Shown: positions 37,847 to 46,724, counted from the stretch's first letter. The stretch: 64,000 nt of DNA from Herminiimonas contaminans (GCF_015645465.1 NZ_JADOEL010000009.1:62001-126000), one strand, 5' to 3'. Notes: a model not told the origin generated them from the letters alone. Made by a program: numbers and translations.

Positions 37847-39226
37847 TCAGTCAGCAAATACGAATTTGTTTTTACCGAGTTGCTTGGCCTGGTACATCGC
37901 TGCATCGGCGCGCCGCATGAGTTCGTCGCGTCCGAGTCCGGGCTGATACATGGCGACGCCTATGCTGGCGGATACGACGACTTGCTTGCCATCGATTTCT
38001 ACCGCTTCCTGCGCGGCCTTGATCATGCGTGCGAGGATTTTTTCGCATTCATCGATGGAGTGCAGTTCGTTCAGCACAACGACAAATTCATCACCACCAA
38101 AGCGCGCCAGCATATCGCTTGCGCGCATGCAGTTGTGCAGGCGTAGCGACATTTGCTGCAGCAGATAGTCACCGGCAGCATGGCCGAGGCTGTCGTTGAT
38201 TTCCTTGAAGCCGTCGAGATCGAGGAAGCAGACGGCGACCTGATGTTCGCCATTCGCAGCACCTGCGATCGCCTGCTTCAGATGGCTTTCCAGCAGGCGA
38301 CGATTAGGCAGGCCGGTCAGGGCGTCGTACTGGGCGATGCTTTGCAACTCGCGGCGACTGCGGATGATGGCGGCCAGAACATAAGCGAACCAGCCCATGC
38401 ACAGACTGCTGATGATGACGATAACGGCTGCCACCAGTGTGCGGGCACCAGATTGCCAGCCATCTTTTTTGCTGACTTCCAGCGTCCATTCATCGCTGCC
38501 GACTTTGACCTGGCGCGTGAAGATGCGACCTTGCAAGGGTTTGCGCGAAGCTGCGATCAGTTCTACCTTGTCGGTTTGCGGATTTTTGCCACTCAGGCGG
38601 TAGGTGTAGCCGCGGCTTTCCATGTCTTCGAGTCGTGCGTCACTGAAGGCATCAGGAAACTTCAGGGTCACCAGCGTATAGCCCCAGAAGTAGGCTTTGC
38701 CTTCTGCATTCTTCAGGAACACCGGCAGCTTGCCGATCGCACCCATAGGTCCTTGCAGCAAGCGGATAGGGCCATAGAACTCGACCACGTTCTGATCCAT
38801 GGTCGGTATCAGTGTGGCGCGATCCATGCCCGCCATGATGTCGTGTCCATTGACGCATGCATTGCTGGCGGCGGGCTCGATTTGCTGCACTACGCCGTCA
38901 GGAGCCAAGGCGAGGGCATAAGCGCCTTTGTACATATTCAGCATGTATTTGGACAGGCGCGAGAATTCAGCTACGCGACCTTTGCCCTGATGCACCATCA
39001 CGGCCAGCGCATTGGCAGCGGACAGCGCATGGTCGAATTGCCGGGTAATCGCGGTGGCATAGCTGGAGACCAGTTGATTCGCCCGCGCCATCTCGATCTC
39101 GCGCCGGTTGGATTCGGACTTGAAAAAAATCCAGCCGCCGACCATAGCGGTCAGCAGGAATACGATGATGGGGAGTCGCCAGGTAGGGCTGGTGGGGTGC
39201 GCTGTAAACGTTAAAGGTAGGCGCAT
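37847..39226 (-). CDS. CHASE-like sensor diguanylate cyclase
   Basis: 459 residues. One membrane segment near 20-35 and another near 265-290 enclose a periplasmic sensor domain of about 230 residues. The domain reads like CHASE (FSRLSKYMLNMYKGAYALALAPDGVV, then FYGPIRL). The C-terminal GGDEF domain (about 300-455) has an intact active site RFGGDEFVVVL and, nine residues before GGDEF, an RASD inhibitory site (RxxD). It should make cyclic-di-GMP with product feedback. Relation to the EPS locus 4 kb away is plausible but not shown; no PilZ-like domain is visible in that locus. Confidence 0.9.
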   Translation of the reverse strand: MRLPLTFTAHPTSPTWRLPIIVFLLTAMVGGWIFFKSESNRREIEMARANQLVSSYATAITRQFDHALSAANALAVMVHQGKGRVAEFSRLSKYMLNMYKGAYALALAPDGVVQQIEPAASNACVNGHDIMAGMDRATLIPTMDQNVVEFYGPIRLLQGPMGAIGKLPVFLKNAEGKAYFWGYTLVTLKFPDAFSDARLEDMESRGYTYRLSGKNPQTDKVELIAASRKPLQGRIFTRQVKVGSDEWTLEVSKKDGWQSGARTLVAAVIVIISSLCMGWFAYVLAAIIRSRRELQSIAQYDALTGLPNRRLLESHLKQAIAGAANGEHQVAVCFLDLDGFKEINDSLGHAAGDYLLQQMSLRLHNCMRASDMLARFGGDEFVVVLNELHSIDECEKILARMIKAAQEAVEIDGKQVVVSASIGVAMYQPGLGRDELMRRADAAMYQAKQLGKNKFVFAD

Positions 39227-39359
39227 GACGTGGCCTCACTTTAAAATTTAAGAAACAGGCTCTGCAGCCCCTAGTAGAACCGCTACACCGCATGGGGTCA
39301 AGGATGCGCGGTCTTTGTTTAGAAATGTTTACTCGGTGTAGGACTAGCACTGGTGTAGG

Positions 39360-39381
39360 AAAAATCTGCCCAGTGCTGGGC
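39360..39381 (-). terminator. probable terminator of the small Trp-rich gene
   Basis: GCCCAG/CTGGGC inverted repeat followed on the minus strand by AGATTTTT. The loop is only two bases unless the inner pairs open, so strength is uncertain. Confidence 0.45.
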
Positions 39382-39400
39382 GTGTTAAATCAGATGCTAT

Positions 39401-39616
39401 TTATTTGAAGGTTTTCTTCACGCGTTCCTGGCGTGCTTTTTCCAGTTGTTCGTGTGCTTTGCGCTTATCGAGGCCGAACATGCGCTCGACGAATTCAAAC
39501 CAGATAAAGGCCACCACGAACAAGCCGGCAATCCACCACCATGACAGGCTGGCGAGCGGACCGACTTCAAAGTATTTCAAAACGGTCAACAGTACGATCG
39601 CGATGATGAGTAACAT
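39401..39616 (-). CDS. small Trp-rich membrane protein
   Basis: 71 residues from the ATG at 39616, which has GGGAGA just upstream; the open frame extends further but without a start signal. Two hydrophobic segments (about 1-18 and 24-42, containing SWWWIAG and AFIWFEF) are followed by a highly charged tail (LDKRKAHEQLEKARQERVKK). This matches the short 'Trp-rich' proteins that recur in betaproteobacteria, of unknown function. It is divergent from the cytochrome c gene. Confidence 0.75.
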   Translation of the reverse strand: MLLIIAIVLLTVLKYFEVGPLASLSWWWIAGLFVVAFIWFEFVERMFGLDKRKAHEQLEKARQERVKKTFK

Positions 39617-39774
39617 GAATTCTCCCTTTTGCCGCAGGATATTGTGAAAAAGAGTAACGGTCAATTGCACGCGTCAACTGGCGTGTTAGCTTGGCGTTAT
39701 AGCAGTATGGGAGTGTGCCATCGTGGCGCGTAAAACGCGGTAGAATGGCGGCGATCAATCTTGTGGAGAAAAGC

Positions 39775-40083
39775 ATGAAACGTACTTTGTTGCTTGGTTT
39801 GGTTCTGGCTGCAGGCGTGTCGAATGTCGCGCTGGCGAATGCTGATTTGGCGAAGGCAAAGAATTGTATGGCTTGCCACTCGGTGACCAACAAGGTGGTG
39901 GGGCCTTCCTTTAAAGACATCGCAGCGAAGTATTCTGGTCAAAAAGGCGCAGAAGATAAGCTGGTGCAGAAGGTATTGAAGGGCGGTAGCGGCACCTGGG
40001 GTGCTGTGCCTATGCCGGCTAATGCTCAGGTTAGTGAGGCTGAGGCTCGCACGCTGGTTTCTTGGATTATGACTTTGAAGTAA
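39775..40083 (+). CDS. small class I cytochrome c (c551/c552 type)
   Basis: 102 residues from ATG 39775, preceded by GGAGAA. A signal peptide (MKRTLLLGLVLAAGVSNVALA) directs it to the periplasm. The haem-binding CMACH is at 31-35, and the distal Met ligand lies in AVPMPANAQV near 82. This is the pattern of monohaem cytochromes c551/c552/c8, small electron carriers to terminal oxidases or denitrification enzymes. It is a single-gene unit between its promoter region and a terminator. Confidence 0.92.
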   Translation: MKRTLLLGLVLAAGVSNVALANADLAKAKNCMACHSVTNKVVGPSFKDIAAKYSGQKGAEDKLVQKVLKGGSGTWGAVPMPANAQVSEAEARTLVSWIMTLK

Positions 40084-40102
40084 GCAGATTTACTTGATAG
40101 TT

Positions 40103-40130
40103 AAAAAGCGCCTCCCGGGGCGCTTTTTTA
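40103..40130 (+). terminator. Rho-independent terminator of the cytochrome c gene
   Basis: AAAAAGCGCC (40103-40112) pairs with GGCGCTTTTT (40119-40128), then T. It lies 20 bp after the stop codon. Confidence 0.9.
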
Positions 40131-40394
40131 TTGTCTGTTTGGATTGCTTGTTGATGATGCGGTTCTTTCTCCGTGGAGAGCGGGGCCACCCCCGGCAACG
40201 CACTTTTCTCCGGAGGGAAAACCGAATCAGCGCCATCAACGCGCAAACCAACAAGCTCCCCCATTAAGTGCAGCCCCTCTCCATTTCGGCGCATCTTGTT
40301 GCCAGCAGCACATTCGATTACCACCATTTGTATCCGCTTTACCACACTCAATTTACCTCTTCTCCAGAGAGGGAAGCCCCTCTCGCTTTCCGAT
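40131..40394. other. non-coding region upstream of the sigma-54 promoter
   Basis: No credible gene. Three short palindromes of CTCC-N0-2-GGAG type are visible: TCTCCGTGGAGA (40168-40179), CTCCGGAG (40208-40215) and TCTCCAGAGA (40361-40370), plus a hairpin GAGAGGG-AAGC-CCCTCTC (40367-40384). They may be activator sites for the sigma-54 promoter or remains of a repeated extragenic element; I cannot decide. Confidence 0.35.
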
Positions 40395-40410
40395 TGGCAC
40401 GCTTGTTGCT
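40395..40410 (+). promoter_or_regulatory. sigma-54 (RpoN) promoter of the transporter-amidase operon
   Basis: TGGCAC-N5-TTGCT, with the invariant GG (40396-40397) and GC (40408-40409) ten bases apart. This is an exact match to the -24/-12 consensus. Expected transcription start is near 40420, giving a leader of about 90 bases before the GTG at 40509. The operon's amide- and amino-acid-scavenging content fits RpoN/NtrC-type control. Confidence 0.8.
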
Positions 40411-40417
40411 GAACAAA

Positions 40418-40434
40418 ATTCAAGCTACTTGAAT
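40418..40434. promoter_or_regulatory. operator-like palindrome, copy 1
   Basis: ATTCAAGCTACTTGAAT, a perfect 7-bp inverted repeat around 3 bp. It overlaps the expected start point of the sigma-54 promoter. Its centre is 41 bp (about four helical turns) from copy 2. Confidence 0.65.
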
Positions 40435-40458
40435 ATTTAAGTTTTTGTTGTTACTGTC

Positions 40459-40475
40459 ATTCAAGCAACTTGAAT
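40459..40475. promoter_or_regulatory. operator-like palindrome, copy 2
   Basis: ATTCAAGCAACTTGAAT, identical to copy 1 except for the middle base. It lies within the predicted leader, 34 bp before the start codon, where a bound protein would block transcription. Confidence 0.65.
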
Positions 40476-40508
40476 TGTTCCCGTCGATCGTTTTCAAAGG
40501 AGATTAAA

Positions 40509-41684
40509 GTGAGCAAGACCAACACTGTATTAAAGGCGGCGGTTGTTTGTGCTGCTGTAGGCATGGGTTTATTGAGCATGACGGCATCGGCTAAAGATGT
40601 CGTGAAGATTGCATTTGTTGGGCCGCTTACTGGCGGGGTCTCCTCCATCGGTCTGGGCGGGCGTAACTCGGCTGACCTCGCAGTGCGCTTGCGCAATGCA
40701 GATCCGAAGGCCAAGTACACCTATCAACTCGTGACCCAGGATGATGAATGTCGTCCTAACGTCGGCGTGCAGGTTGCTACCAAAGTTGCTGCAGATAAGA
40801 GCATCGTCGCGGGCGTGACCCATTTCTGTTCCGCAGTGGCAATGGGTACCGTTGGTGTTTACAACCGTTTCGGTTTGCCGGTCATCGTGTGGGGCGCTGT
40901 GCTGCCTGAGATCACATACGGCAATGACTTCAAGGAAGTTCATCGCGTCAACGGCACGATGATTAACCAGAGCGAAGTGGCTGCCAAGTTCATGATCAGC
41001 AAGGGCTATAAGAAGTGGGCCATCATTCATGACACCACCGATTACGGCAAAGGCCACAACAAGTATTTCTCCGAGTTCGTGAAGAAGAATGGCGGCACCG
41101 TACTGTCGACTTTTGGTGTGACTGCCGACCAGCAGGATTTCACCACCGAACTGACCAAGATCCGCGAATTGAAACCAGATGTCGTCTACTTCGGTGGCCT
41201 GACACCGCTCGGCGTTCGTATCCGCACCCAGATGGAAAAGCTCGGTATCAAGGCGCAGTTTGAAGGCACCTCCGGTATCAAGTCGGATGCGTATATCCAG
41301 GGTGTAGGCGAGAAGGTTGCGGAAGGTTCCTTGTCCTTCATCGAAGGCGCACCATGGGAAAAAATTCCAGGTGGCTTGTTCTTCACTGCCAAATATCAAT
41401 TGCAAAAATACAGCGAACCACCTGAAGCCTACGGTCCATTCGCATACGCAGCTGCCAACCTGATCATGGATGCAGTTGAAAAAGTCGGCCCGGATCGCAA
41501 GAAGGTGCGTGATGTGCTGAACCAAACCAAAGACGCCGATACCCTCATCGGTAAAGTGACCTTCGATGACCACCGCCAAAACATCGTGCCATTGGTAACC
41601 AAGTATGTGGTTGAAGATGGCAAGTGGGTGATTTGGGAAGACAGCAGCTATGCCACTGGCAAGCGGAAGTTGTCCGGGCTCTAA
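40509..41684 (+). CDS. livK: branched-chain amino acid/amide-type ABC transporter substrate-binding protein
   Basis: 391 residues from GTG 40509, which has AAAGGAGA upstream. A signal peptide (VLKAAVVCAAVGMGLLSMTASA) is followed by a type I periplasmic binding fold: KIAFVGPLTGGVSSIG, then the VVYFGGLTPLG hinge region. The fold is that of LivJ/LivK, and also of urea- and amide-binding UrtA/FmdD/AmiC relatives. It delivers ligand to the permease-ATPase set encoded just downstream. With an amidase and an M20 hydrolase in the same operon, an amide, ureide or amino-acid derivative is the likely ligand. Confidence 0.88.
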   Translation: MSKTNTVLKAAVVCAAVGMGLLSMTASAKDVVKIAFVGPLTGGVSSIGLGGRNSADLAVRLRNADPKAKYTYQLVTQDDECRPNVGVQVATKVAADKSIVAGVTHFCSAVAMGTVGVYNRFGLPVIVWGAVLPEITYGNDFKEVHRVNGTMINQSEVAAKFMISKGYKKWAIIHDTTDYGKGHNKYFSEFVKKNGGTVLSTFGVTADQQDFTTELTKIRELKPDVVYFGGLTPLGVRIRTQMEKLGIKAQFEGTSGIKSDAYIQGVGEKVAEGSLSFIEGAPWEKIPGGLFFTAKYQLQKYSEPPEAYGPFAYAAANLIMDAVEKVGPDRKKVRDVLNQTKDADTLIGKVTFDDHRQNIVPLVTKYVVEDGKWVIWEDSSYATGKRKLSGL

Positions 41685-41716
41685 GCTCTAAGCAATCATA
41701 AGACAGGCATGAAATC

Positions 41717-41745
41717 GCAGGCCCCGCCCCTGTGCGGGGACCTGC
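41717..41745 (+). other. intercistronic hairpin after the binding-protein gene
   Basis: GCAGG-CCCCGC pairs with GCGGGG-A-CCTGC (11 bp, one bulged A), with a 6-nt loop and no T run. Such structures protect the 3' end of the binding-protein mRNA and make it more abundant than the permease part. Confidence 0.6.
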
Positions 41746-41775
41746 TGCCTGAGAGAATCTGGAACGGAGCAAACG

Positions 41776-42705
41776 ATGAGTGAAATCGGTCAATATGTGT
41801 TTAACGGACTGATGCTGGGCATGATCTATGCCATGGTGGCGGTCGGGTTTACCTTGTTTTTTGGCGTATTGGACGTCATCAAGTTTTCGCACGGCGATAC
41901 TTTGATGGTCGGTGCGTTCGCGGGCCTGACGGCTTCCACTGGTGTCTTGATGCTGGACATCAGCTCACCCTGGATACGCTTGCTGGCAGTTGTGATTAGT
42001 GCGGTGTGCGTGACCGGTTTGCTCGGTGCGGCGATCGCCAAATTCCTGATTCTTCCCTTGCATAAGGCACCGCCGCTGAATACCTTGCTGGCGACCCTGA
42101 TGCTGGGTACGGTAATGCGTGAATCGGTACGTCTGTTTTACCCAGACGGTTCGAATTCCAAACCTTTCCCTTCCTTGTTGCCTACTGGCTCGGTGGATAT
42201 CGGTACGCTCGCGCTGCGAGCAGATAACGTGATCCTGCTGATCAGCGGGCTGGCGATTATCGCTGGCGTGCACTTCCTGATTACGCGCACCCGCCTTGGT
42301 ATGGCGATCCGCGCCGTGGCGCAGGATGGTGAAACGGCGCGCCTGATGGGTATTAATTTCGAAGCAGTGGTCTTGCTGACGTTTGCACTGGGCTCCGGCA
42401 TGGCCGCGCTGGCTGGTGTGATGAACGGCTTGTACTACAACGAGATCAACTTCAACGTCGGCCTGTTGCTCGGCGTGATCGGCTTCTCGGCTGCGATCCT
42501 GGGCGGGCTGGGCAATATCTACGGTGCGATTCTCGGTGGCTTCCTGTTCGCTGCCTTGCAAGTACTCGGCAGCGCCTTGTTGCCGGCACTGATACCGAAT
42601 ATCCCTAGTGCATACAAAGACGTCTTCGCCTTTGCTGTCGTCATTATGTTGATGGCGTGGAAACCAACCGGGCTGATTGCCGAAAAATCAAGCGAGCGAG
42701 TCTGA
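41776..42705 (+). CDS. livH: ABC transporter permease, LivH type
   Basis: 309 residues with about eight membrane segments. The start NGLMLGMIYAMVAVGFTLFFGVLDVIKFSHGD is typical of LivH, and the cytoplasmic coupling motif appears as RAVAQDGETARLMGIN near 183-198. It pairs with the LivM-type permease to form the membrane pore. The gene follows the binding-protein gene by 91 bp, across a strong hairpin, and ends two bases before the next start. Confidence 0.92.
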   Translation: MSEIGQYVFNGLMLGMIYAMVAVGFTLFFGVLDVIKFSHGDTLMVGAFAGLTASTGVLMLDISSPWIRLLAVVISAVCVTGLLGAAIAKFLILPLHKAPPLNTLLATLMLGTVMRESVRLFYPDGSNSKPFPSLLPTGSVDIGTLALRADNVILLISGLAIIAGVHFLITRTRLGMAIRAVAQDGETARLMGINFEAVVLLTFALGSGMAALAGVMNGLYYNEINFNVGLLLGVIGFSAAILGGLGNIYGAILGGFLFAALQVLGSALLPALIPNIPSAYKDVFAFAVVIMLMAWKPTGLIAEKSSERV

Positions 42706-42706
42706 T

Positions 42707-43870
42707 ATGAGCGACATCAAATTGAAAACAAATTCAGCCAAGCTGGTATTGGCGCTGGCCACTGTCCTGGTGACAGCATATATGTGGTTGTTCCTGCACG
42801 CTGAATCGCAGCTCGCCATCGGCGTCCTGATCGTGCTGGCGCTGGTGCTGGCGATCGTCGGCAAAAAAACCGGCACCACGCAAAAGGTAGAGCAGGCTGC
42901 AGCAATTCAACCTGGCCTGGCGCGCCTGTGGAGCGTCATGGGAGTGCTGGCTCTGGTGGCTGCTTTCTATGACAGCCACTTCGTGCTGATGATGATATGC
43001 GCAGTGTTGCTGTATTCGACTGCATGCATGGGACTGACCCTGCAATTCGGTTTTGTCGGTGTGGCCAACTTTGCCGGTGCTGCGTTCTTTGGTATCGGTA
43101 GTTACACCACTGCGGTGCTAGCGACGCATACCGGTCTGCCGCAACTGGCCAACATTGCGATCTCCGGTGTGGTTGCTGCCATCATCGGTTCGGTGCTGAT
43201 CCTGCCCGTGCTGCGTACCCGTGGTCACTATGCAGCTCTGGTCACGATTGCATTCGGCATCCTGTTCAAGACCTTTATCGAAGTCAACGATGTGCTTGGT
43301 GGCCCGCAAGGTCTGCAAGTGCCGGGCATGCAGTTGTTCGGTCATGCCTTCAATGACGGCTTCAAACTGTTTGGCATTGAGTTCTCCTTCTATGTTTCCT
43401 ATGTGCTGCTGAGCCTGGTGATTTGTGCCGGTGCGTTTGTACTGGTGAAAGCACTGGAACGTTCGTGGGTAGGCTTGAGCATGGATGTGGTGCGTACCGA
43501 TGAAACAGCTGCGGCTACCTTCGGTTTGCATATCGCCCGCTGGAAGGTGATTGCCTTCACCATGGGCAATCTGTTCGCCGGTATCGCCGGTAGCGTGTAC
43601 GGCATGATGGTGGGCTTCATCGCGCCGAATAACTTCACCTTCTCCGATTCACTGTTGCTGGTATCGATCGCCATCCTTGGTGGCCTCGGCAATCCGGTCG
43701 GCCTGATCCCTGCGGCCATCATCGTGCTGATGCTGCCGGAGAAGCTGCAGTTCATCCAGGAATATCGCGTCTTGCTGTACGCAGCATTGGTGATCGCTAT
43801 CCTGCTGTTCCGTCCTGAAGGCTTGTTGCCACGCAAGACACGCTTGTTCTTTAGCAGAAAGGACGCCTAA
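42707..43870 (+). CDS. livM: ABC transporter permease, LivM type
   Basis: 387 residues from ATG 42707; the open frame begins at 42677 inside livH but that part has no ribosome site. About ten membrane segments. The family core is clear: GLTLQFGFVGVANFAGAAFFGIGSY near 117, and the coupling stretch VRTDETAAATFGLHIARWKV near 261. An extra pair of segments precedes it at the N-terminus (12-55), as in many LivM proteins. Its stop codon shares an A with the next start (TAATG). Confidence 0.92.
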   Translation: MSDIKLKTNSAKLVLALATVLVTAYMWLFLHAESQLAIGVLIVLALVLAIVGKKTGTTQKVEQAAAIQPGLARLWSVMGVLALVAAFYDSHFVLMMICAVLLYSTACMGLTLQFGFVGVANFAGAAFFGIGSYTTAVLATHTGLPQLANIAISGVVAAIIGSVLILPVLRTRGHYAALVTIAFGILFKTFIEVNDVLGGPQGLQVPGMQLFGHAFNDGFKLFGIEFSFYVSYVLLSLVICAGAFVLVKALERSWVGLSMDVVRTDETAAATFGLHIARWKVIAFTMGNLFAGIAGSVYGMMVGFIAPNNFTFSDSLLLVSIAILGGLGNPVGLIPAAIIVLMLPEKLQFIQEYRVLLYAALVIAILLFRPEGLLPRKTRLFFSRKDA

Positions 43871-44694
43871 TGAATGCCGCAACCATGAATCACGTAGAGC
43901 GTCCGACACACACTGTCGGCGGCAAGCTGGTCGGTGTAACCGATTTGACCATGCGCTTCGGTGGCCTGACCGCGCTCGACCGGTTGAATATGCATATCAA
44001 CGAAGGGGAAGTGCTGGGTTTGCTCGGACCTAACGGTTCCGGCAAGACTACTTTCTTTAACGTGCTGACCGGTTTGTATAAAGCCAGCAGCGGTTCGATT
44101 ATTTACCAGGGCCAGGAAGTCATAGGCCAGACGCCGCAGGAGATTTATCGCAGCGGTGTGGCGCGTACCTTCCAGCGTTCACGGCTGTCATTGCCGTTGA
44201 CGGTGTTCGACAACATCGTGATCGGCGATTACCAGCACATGAACCACGGCTTGTTCTTCAATCTGTTCCAGCGCAAGGCTTTCCGTGCTGAATACGATGC
44301 TTATGTGAGCAAGGTCGAAGCGTTGCTGAATATCTTCAGTCCACCACTGGTGGCACGCATGTTCGAGCCGGTGGGTACCTTCACCATGATCGATCGTCGT
44401 CGCATCGAAGTTTGCCGTGCTTTGCTGAGCCAACCACACCTGTTGTTGCTGGACGAGCCTTCGGCTGGTATGACGCATGATGAAACCGAAGCCCTGATGG
44501 ATGACATCCTGCAGGTGCGCGGCAAGCTGGAAAAACTGACCATCGTGCTGATCGAACATGAAATGAATGTGATCGAGCGCATTACCGATCGCTGCATCGT
44601 ATTCAACTACGGCAAGAAAATCGCCGAAGGCACTTACGCAGAAATCACCGCTGATCCTAATGTGCAAACCGCTTACCTGGGAGAAGCCGAATGA
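43870..44694 (+). CDS. livG: ABC transporter ATPase, LivG type
   Basis: 274 residues. It has Walker [10 protein letters not shown] near 55, a Q-loop, Walker [12 protein letters not shown] near 195 and the switch His in [12 protein letters not shown]. The C-terminal stretch [21 protein letters not shown] is typical of the LivG branch. The ABC signature is degenerate: the place of LSGGQ is taken by [13 protein letters not shown]. It forms a heterodimer with LivF to power uptake. The start overlaps livM's stop and the end overlaps livF as ATGA. Confidence 0.92.
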   Translation: MNAATMNHVERPTHTVGGKLVGVTDLTMRFGGLTALDRLNMHINEGEVLGLLGPNGSGKTTFFNVLTGLYKASSGSIIYQGQEVIGQTPQEIYRSGVARTFQRSRLSLPLTVFDNIVIGDYQHMNHGLFFNLFQRKAFRAEYDAYVSKVEALLNIFSPPLVARMFEPVGTFTMIDRRRIEVCRALLSQPHLLLLDEPSAGMTHDETEALMDDILQVRGKLEKLTIVLIEHEMNVIERITDRCIVFNYGKKIAEGTYAEITADPNVQTAYLGEAE

Positions 44695-45398
44695 GCAATC
44701 TGATCGTCAAGGGACTGACTACTGGCTACGACAAGGTCAATGTATTGCACGATGTCTCGATTGAAGTCGCACCGGGCAAGATCACCTGCATCCTCGGTGC
44801 CAACGGTGCCGGCAAGAGCACGCTGATACGCTCGATACTGGGTTTGACGCCGCCACGCCAGGGCGAAATCCTGTGGGGTGGCAAGAACCTGGCCGGTGAA
44901 AAGACACACAACATCATCGCCAGCGGTATCTCGTGCATACCGGAAGGCCGCAAGGTTTTTCCACGCATGACCGTGGCAGAAAATCTCGCACTCGGCGCTT
45001 TCCTTGAAAGCGGCAGCGGTGTGGTGCGTGAGCGCCTGGCACGGGTGTATGAAATTTTCCCGCGCCTGAAAGAACGTGCGGCGCAACTGGCAGGGACCAT
45101 GTCCGGCGGTGAGCAGGCTATGGTTTCCATTGGTCGCGGCCTGATGGCTGAACCGAAGTTGCTGGTGATCGATGAACCGTCACTTGGTTTATCACCGCTG
45201 TACGTGAAAGAAAACTTCAAGGTCATCAAGCAGATCAATGCACTCGGTATCACGGTCTTGCTGGTTGAGCAGAATGCACGCCAGACGTTGGCGATTTCGC
45301 ACTATGGCTATGTGCTGTCGCAAGGTCGCGTGATGGCACAGGGTACGGCGGAAGCACTGGCCAGCAATGATGACGTGCGTTCGGCTTACTTCGGTTGA
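44691..45398 (+). CDS. livF: ABC transporter ATPase, LivF type
   Basis: 235 residues. Walker A is GANGAGKST near 36, the signature is [15 protein letters not shown] near 138, and Walker B is [13 protein letters not shown] near 157, with switch His replaced by Gln in [14 protein letters not shown] (usual for LivF). It shares the energising role with LivG, and since LivG has no canonical signature this subunit supplies it. It closes the five-gene transporter set and is followed 13 bp later by the amidase. Confidence 0.92.
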   Translation: MSNLIVKGLTTGYDKVNVLHDVSIEVAPGKITCILGANGAGKSTLIRSILGLTPPRQGEILWGGKNLAGEKTHNIIASGISCIPEGRKVFPRMTVAENLALGAFLESGSGVVRERLARVYEIFPRLKERAAQLAGTMSGGEQAMVSIGRGLMAEPKLLVIDEPSLGLSPLYVKENFKVIKQINALGITVLLVEQNARQTLAISHYGYVLSQGRVMAQGTAEALASNDDVRSAYFG

Positions 45399-45411
45399 TC
45401 GGGAGCGTTGT

Positions 45412-46710
45412 ATGAGAGATTACGCCAGCGCATCGCTGAAACAATTGGCAGCCAGCATCGCACGTCGCGAAGTATCGGTGGAAGATGTGGCGCGTGCCGG
45501 GATTACACATATCGAGGAATACGAACCTGCGGTACACGCATGGCAGCATTTCGATCCGCAGCATGTGATTGAGCAGGCGCGCCTGCTTGATGCGCAGCCG
45601 CAGCAGGGTTTGCTGTATGGCTTGCCGATTGGTGTGAAGGACTTGATGGATACGGCGGATATGCCGACCACCTATGGTTCGCCCATCTATGAAAACTATC
45701 GCCCTATCGTGGATGCAGCTTGTGTCGCTGCCAGTCGCAGCGCCGGTGCGGTGCTGATGGGTAAGACCGTCACTACCGAGTTTGCCACTTTCCAGCCGGG
45801 GCCTACACGCAATCCGCACGGTGCAACTGATCACACACCGGGTGGTTCATCCAGCGGTTCGGCGGCGGCAGTGGCAAGCGGCATGGTGCCTGCGGCTTTC
45901 GCTACACAAACTGCAGGTTCCATCGTGCGGCCTGCTGCGTATTGCGGCGTGGTGGGTTACAAACCGACTTTCGGCACTTTGCCGCTGGCCGGAATTAAAT
46001 CCTTGTCGCCCAGCCTGGATACGGTTGGTGTGCTGACGCGCAATGTCGCCGATGCCGCTTTCTTTATCGGTGCGCTGGCGCGCCTGCCTTTGTCTGCGTT
46101 GCTGACGCTGGAAGCACAACCCACACGTCTGCGCGTAGGCATATGCCGGACACCCAACTGGGATCGGGCCAGTGCAGCGACCCGTGCCGCCATCGAGCAG
46201 GCAGCACGCTTGCTGGAACGCGCTGGTGCGGTACTCAGCGACATCGATTTACCGGCACCTTGCGGTGGCCTGACGGATGCGCAGATACGCATCATGTCTT
46301 ATGAAGCGGCCGCTGCTTTTGCACCGGAAGCACGCACCCATGCAGATGGTTTCAGCAAGGCCTTTGCCGCCGTGCTGGCAGCCGGACAAGCGATAGACGG
46401 CTGCAGCTATGTCGCCGCGCAAGCGCTGGCCGCTGCCTCGCGTCAAGTGGCGGCAGGCGTATTTGAAAACGTCGACATCCTGCTCGCACCGAGCACCGAA
46501 GGTGAAGCACCGGCCGGACTGAATGCAACCGGCGATCCGATTTTTAATCGTATGTGGTCGCTGCTCGGTAATCCATGCGTGCACGTGCCGCAAGGTATGG
46601 GCCCGGGTGGTATGCCGATAGGCGTGACGCTGATCGGTCCACGCTGGGGAGATGCCAGCACGCTGGCCGCAGCCCATTTACTCGAAAACACTTTTGCTAC
46701 GCTCAACTGA
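45412..46710 (+). CDS. amidase-signature family hydrolase
   Basis: 432 residues from ATG 45412, with GGGAGC ahead. The catalytic Ser-cisSer-Lys triad of the family is visible: Lys in GVKDLMDT near 79, the glycine-serine stretch GGSSSGSAAAVA near 147-158 and the nucleophile Ser in TQTAGSIVRPA near 172. Family members include GatA, acetamidases and the allophanate hydrolase core. Here the enzyme probably releases ammonia from an amide brought in by the transporter. The substrate is not readable. Confidence 0.85.
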   Translation: MRDYASASLKQLAASIARREVSVEDVARAGITHIEEYEPAVHAWQHFDPQHVIEQARLLDAQPQQGLLYGLPIGVKDLMDTADMPTTYGSPIYENYRPIVDAACVAASRSAGAVLMGKTVTTEFATFQPGPTRNPHGATDHTPGGSSSGSAAAVASGMVPAAFATQTAGSIVRPAAYCGVVGYKPTFGTLPLAGIKSLSPSLDTVGVLTRNVADAAFFIGALARLPLSALLTLEAQPTRLRVGICRTPNWDRASAATRAAIEQAARLLERAGAVLSDIDLPAPCGGLTDAQIRIMSYEAAAAFAPEARTHADGFSKAFAAVLAAGQAIDGCSYVAAQALAAASRQVAAGVFENVDILLAPSTEGEAPAGLNATGDPIFNRMWSLLGNPCVHVPQGMGPGGMPIGVTLIGPRWGDASTLAAAHLLENTFATLN

Positions 46711-46724
46711 GAGACAGGAATAGC

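Noticed and set aside
40144-40440. Overlapping open frames of about 100 residues on both strands before the transporter operon
   Set aside because: Low-complexity Pro/Arg/Ser-rich products, overlapping the sigma-54 promoter and palindromes; better seen as non-coding.
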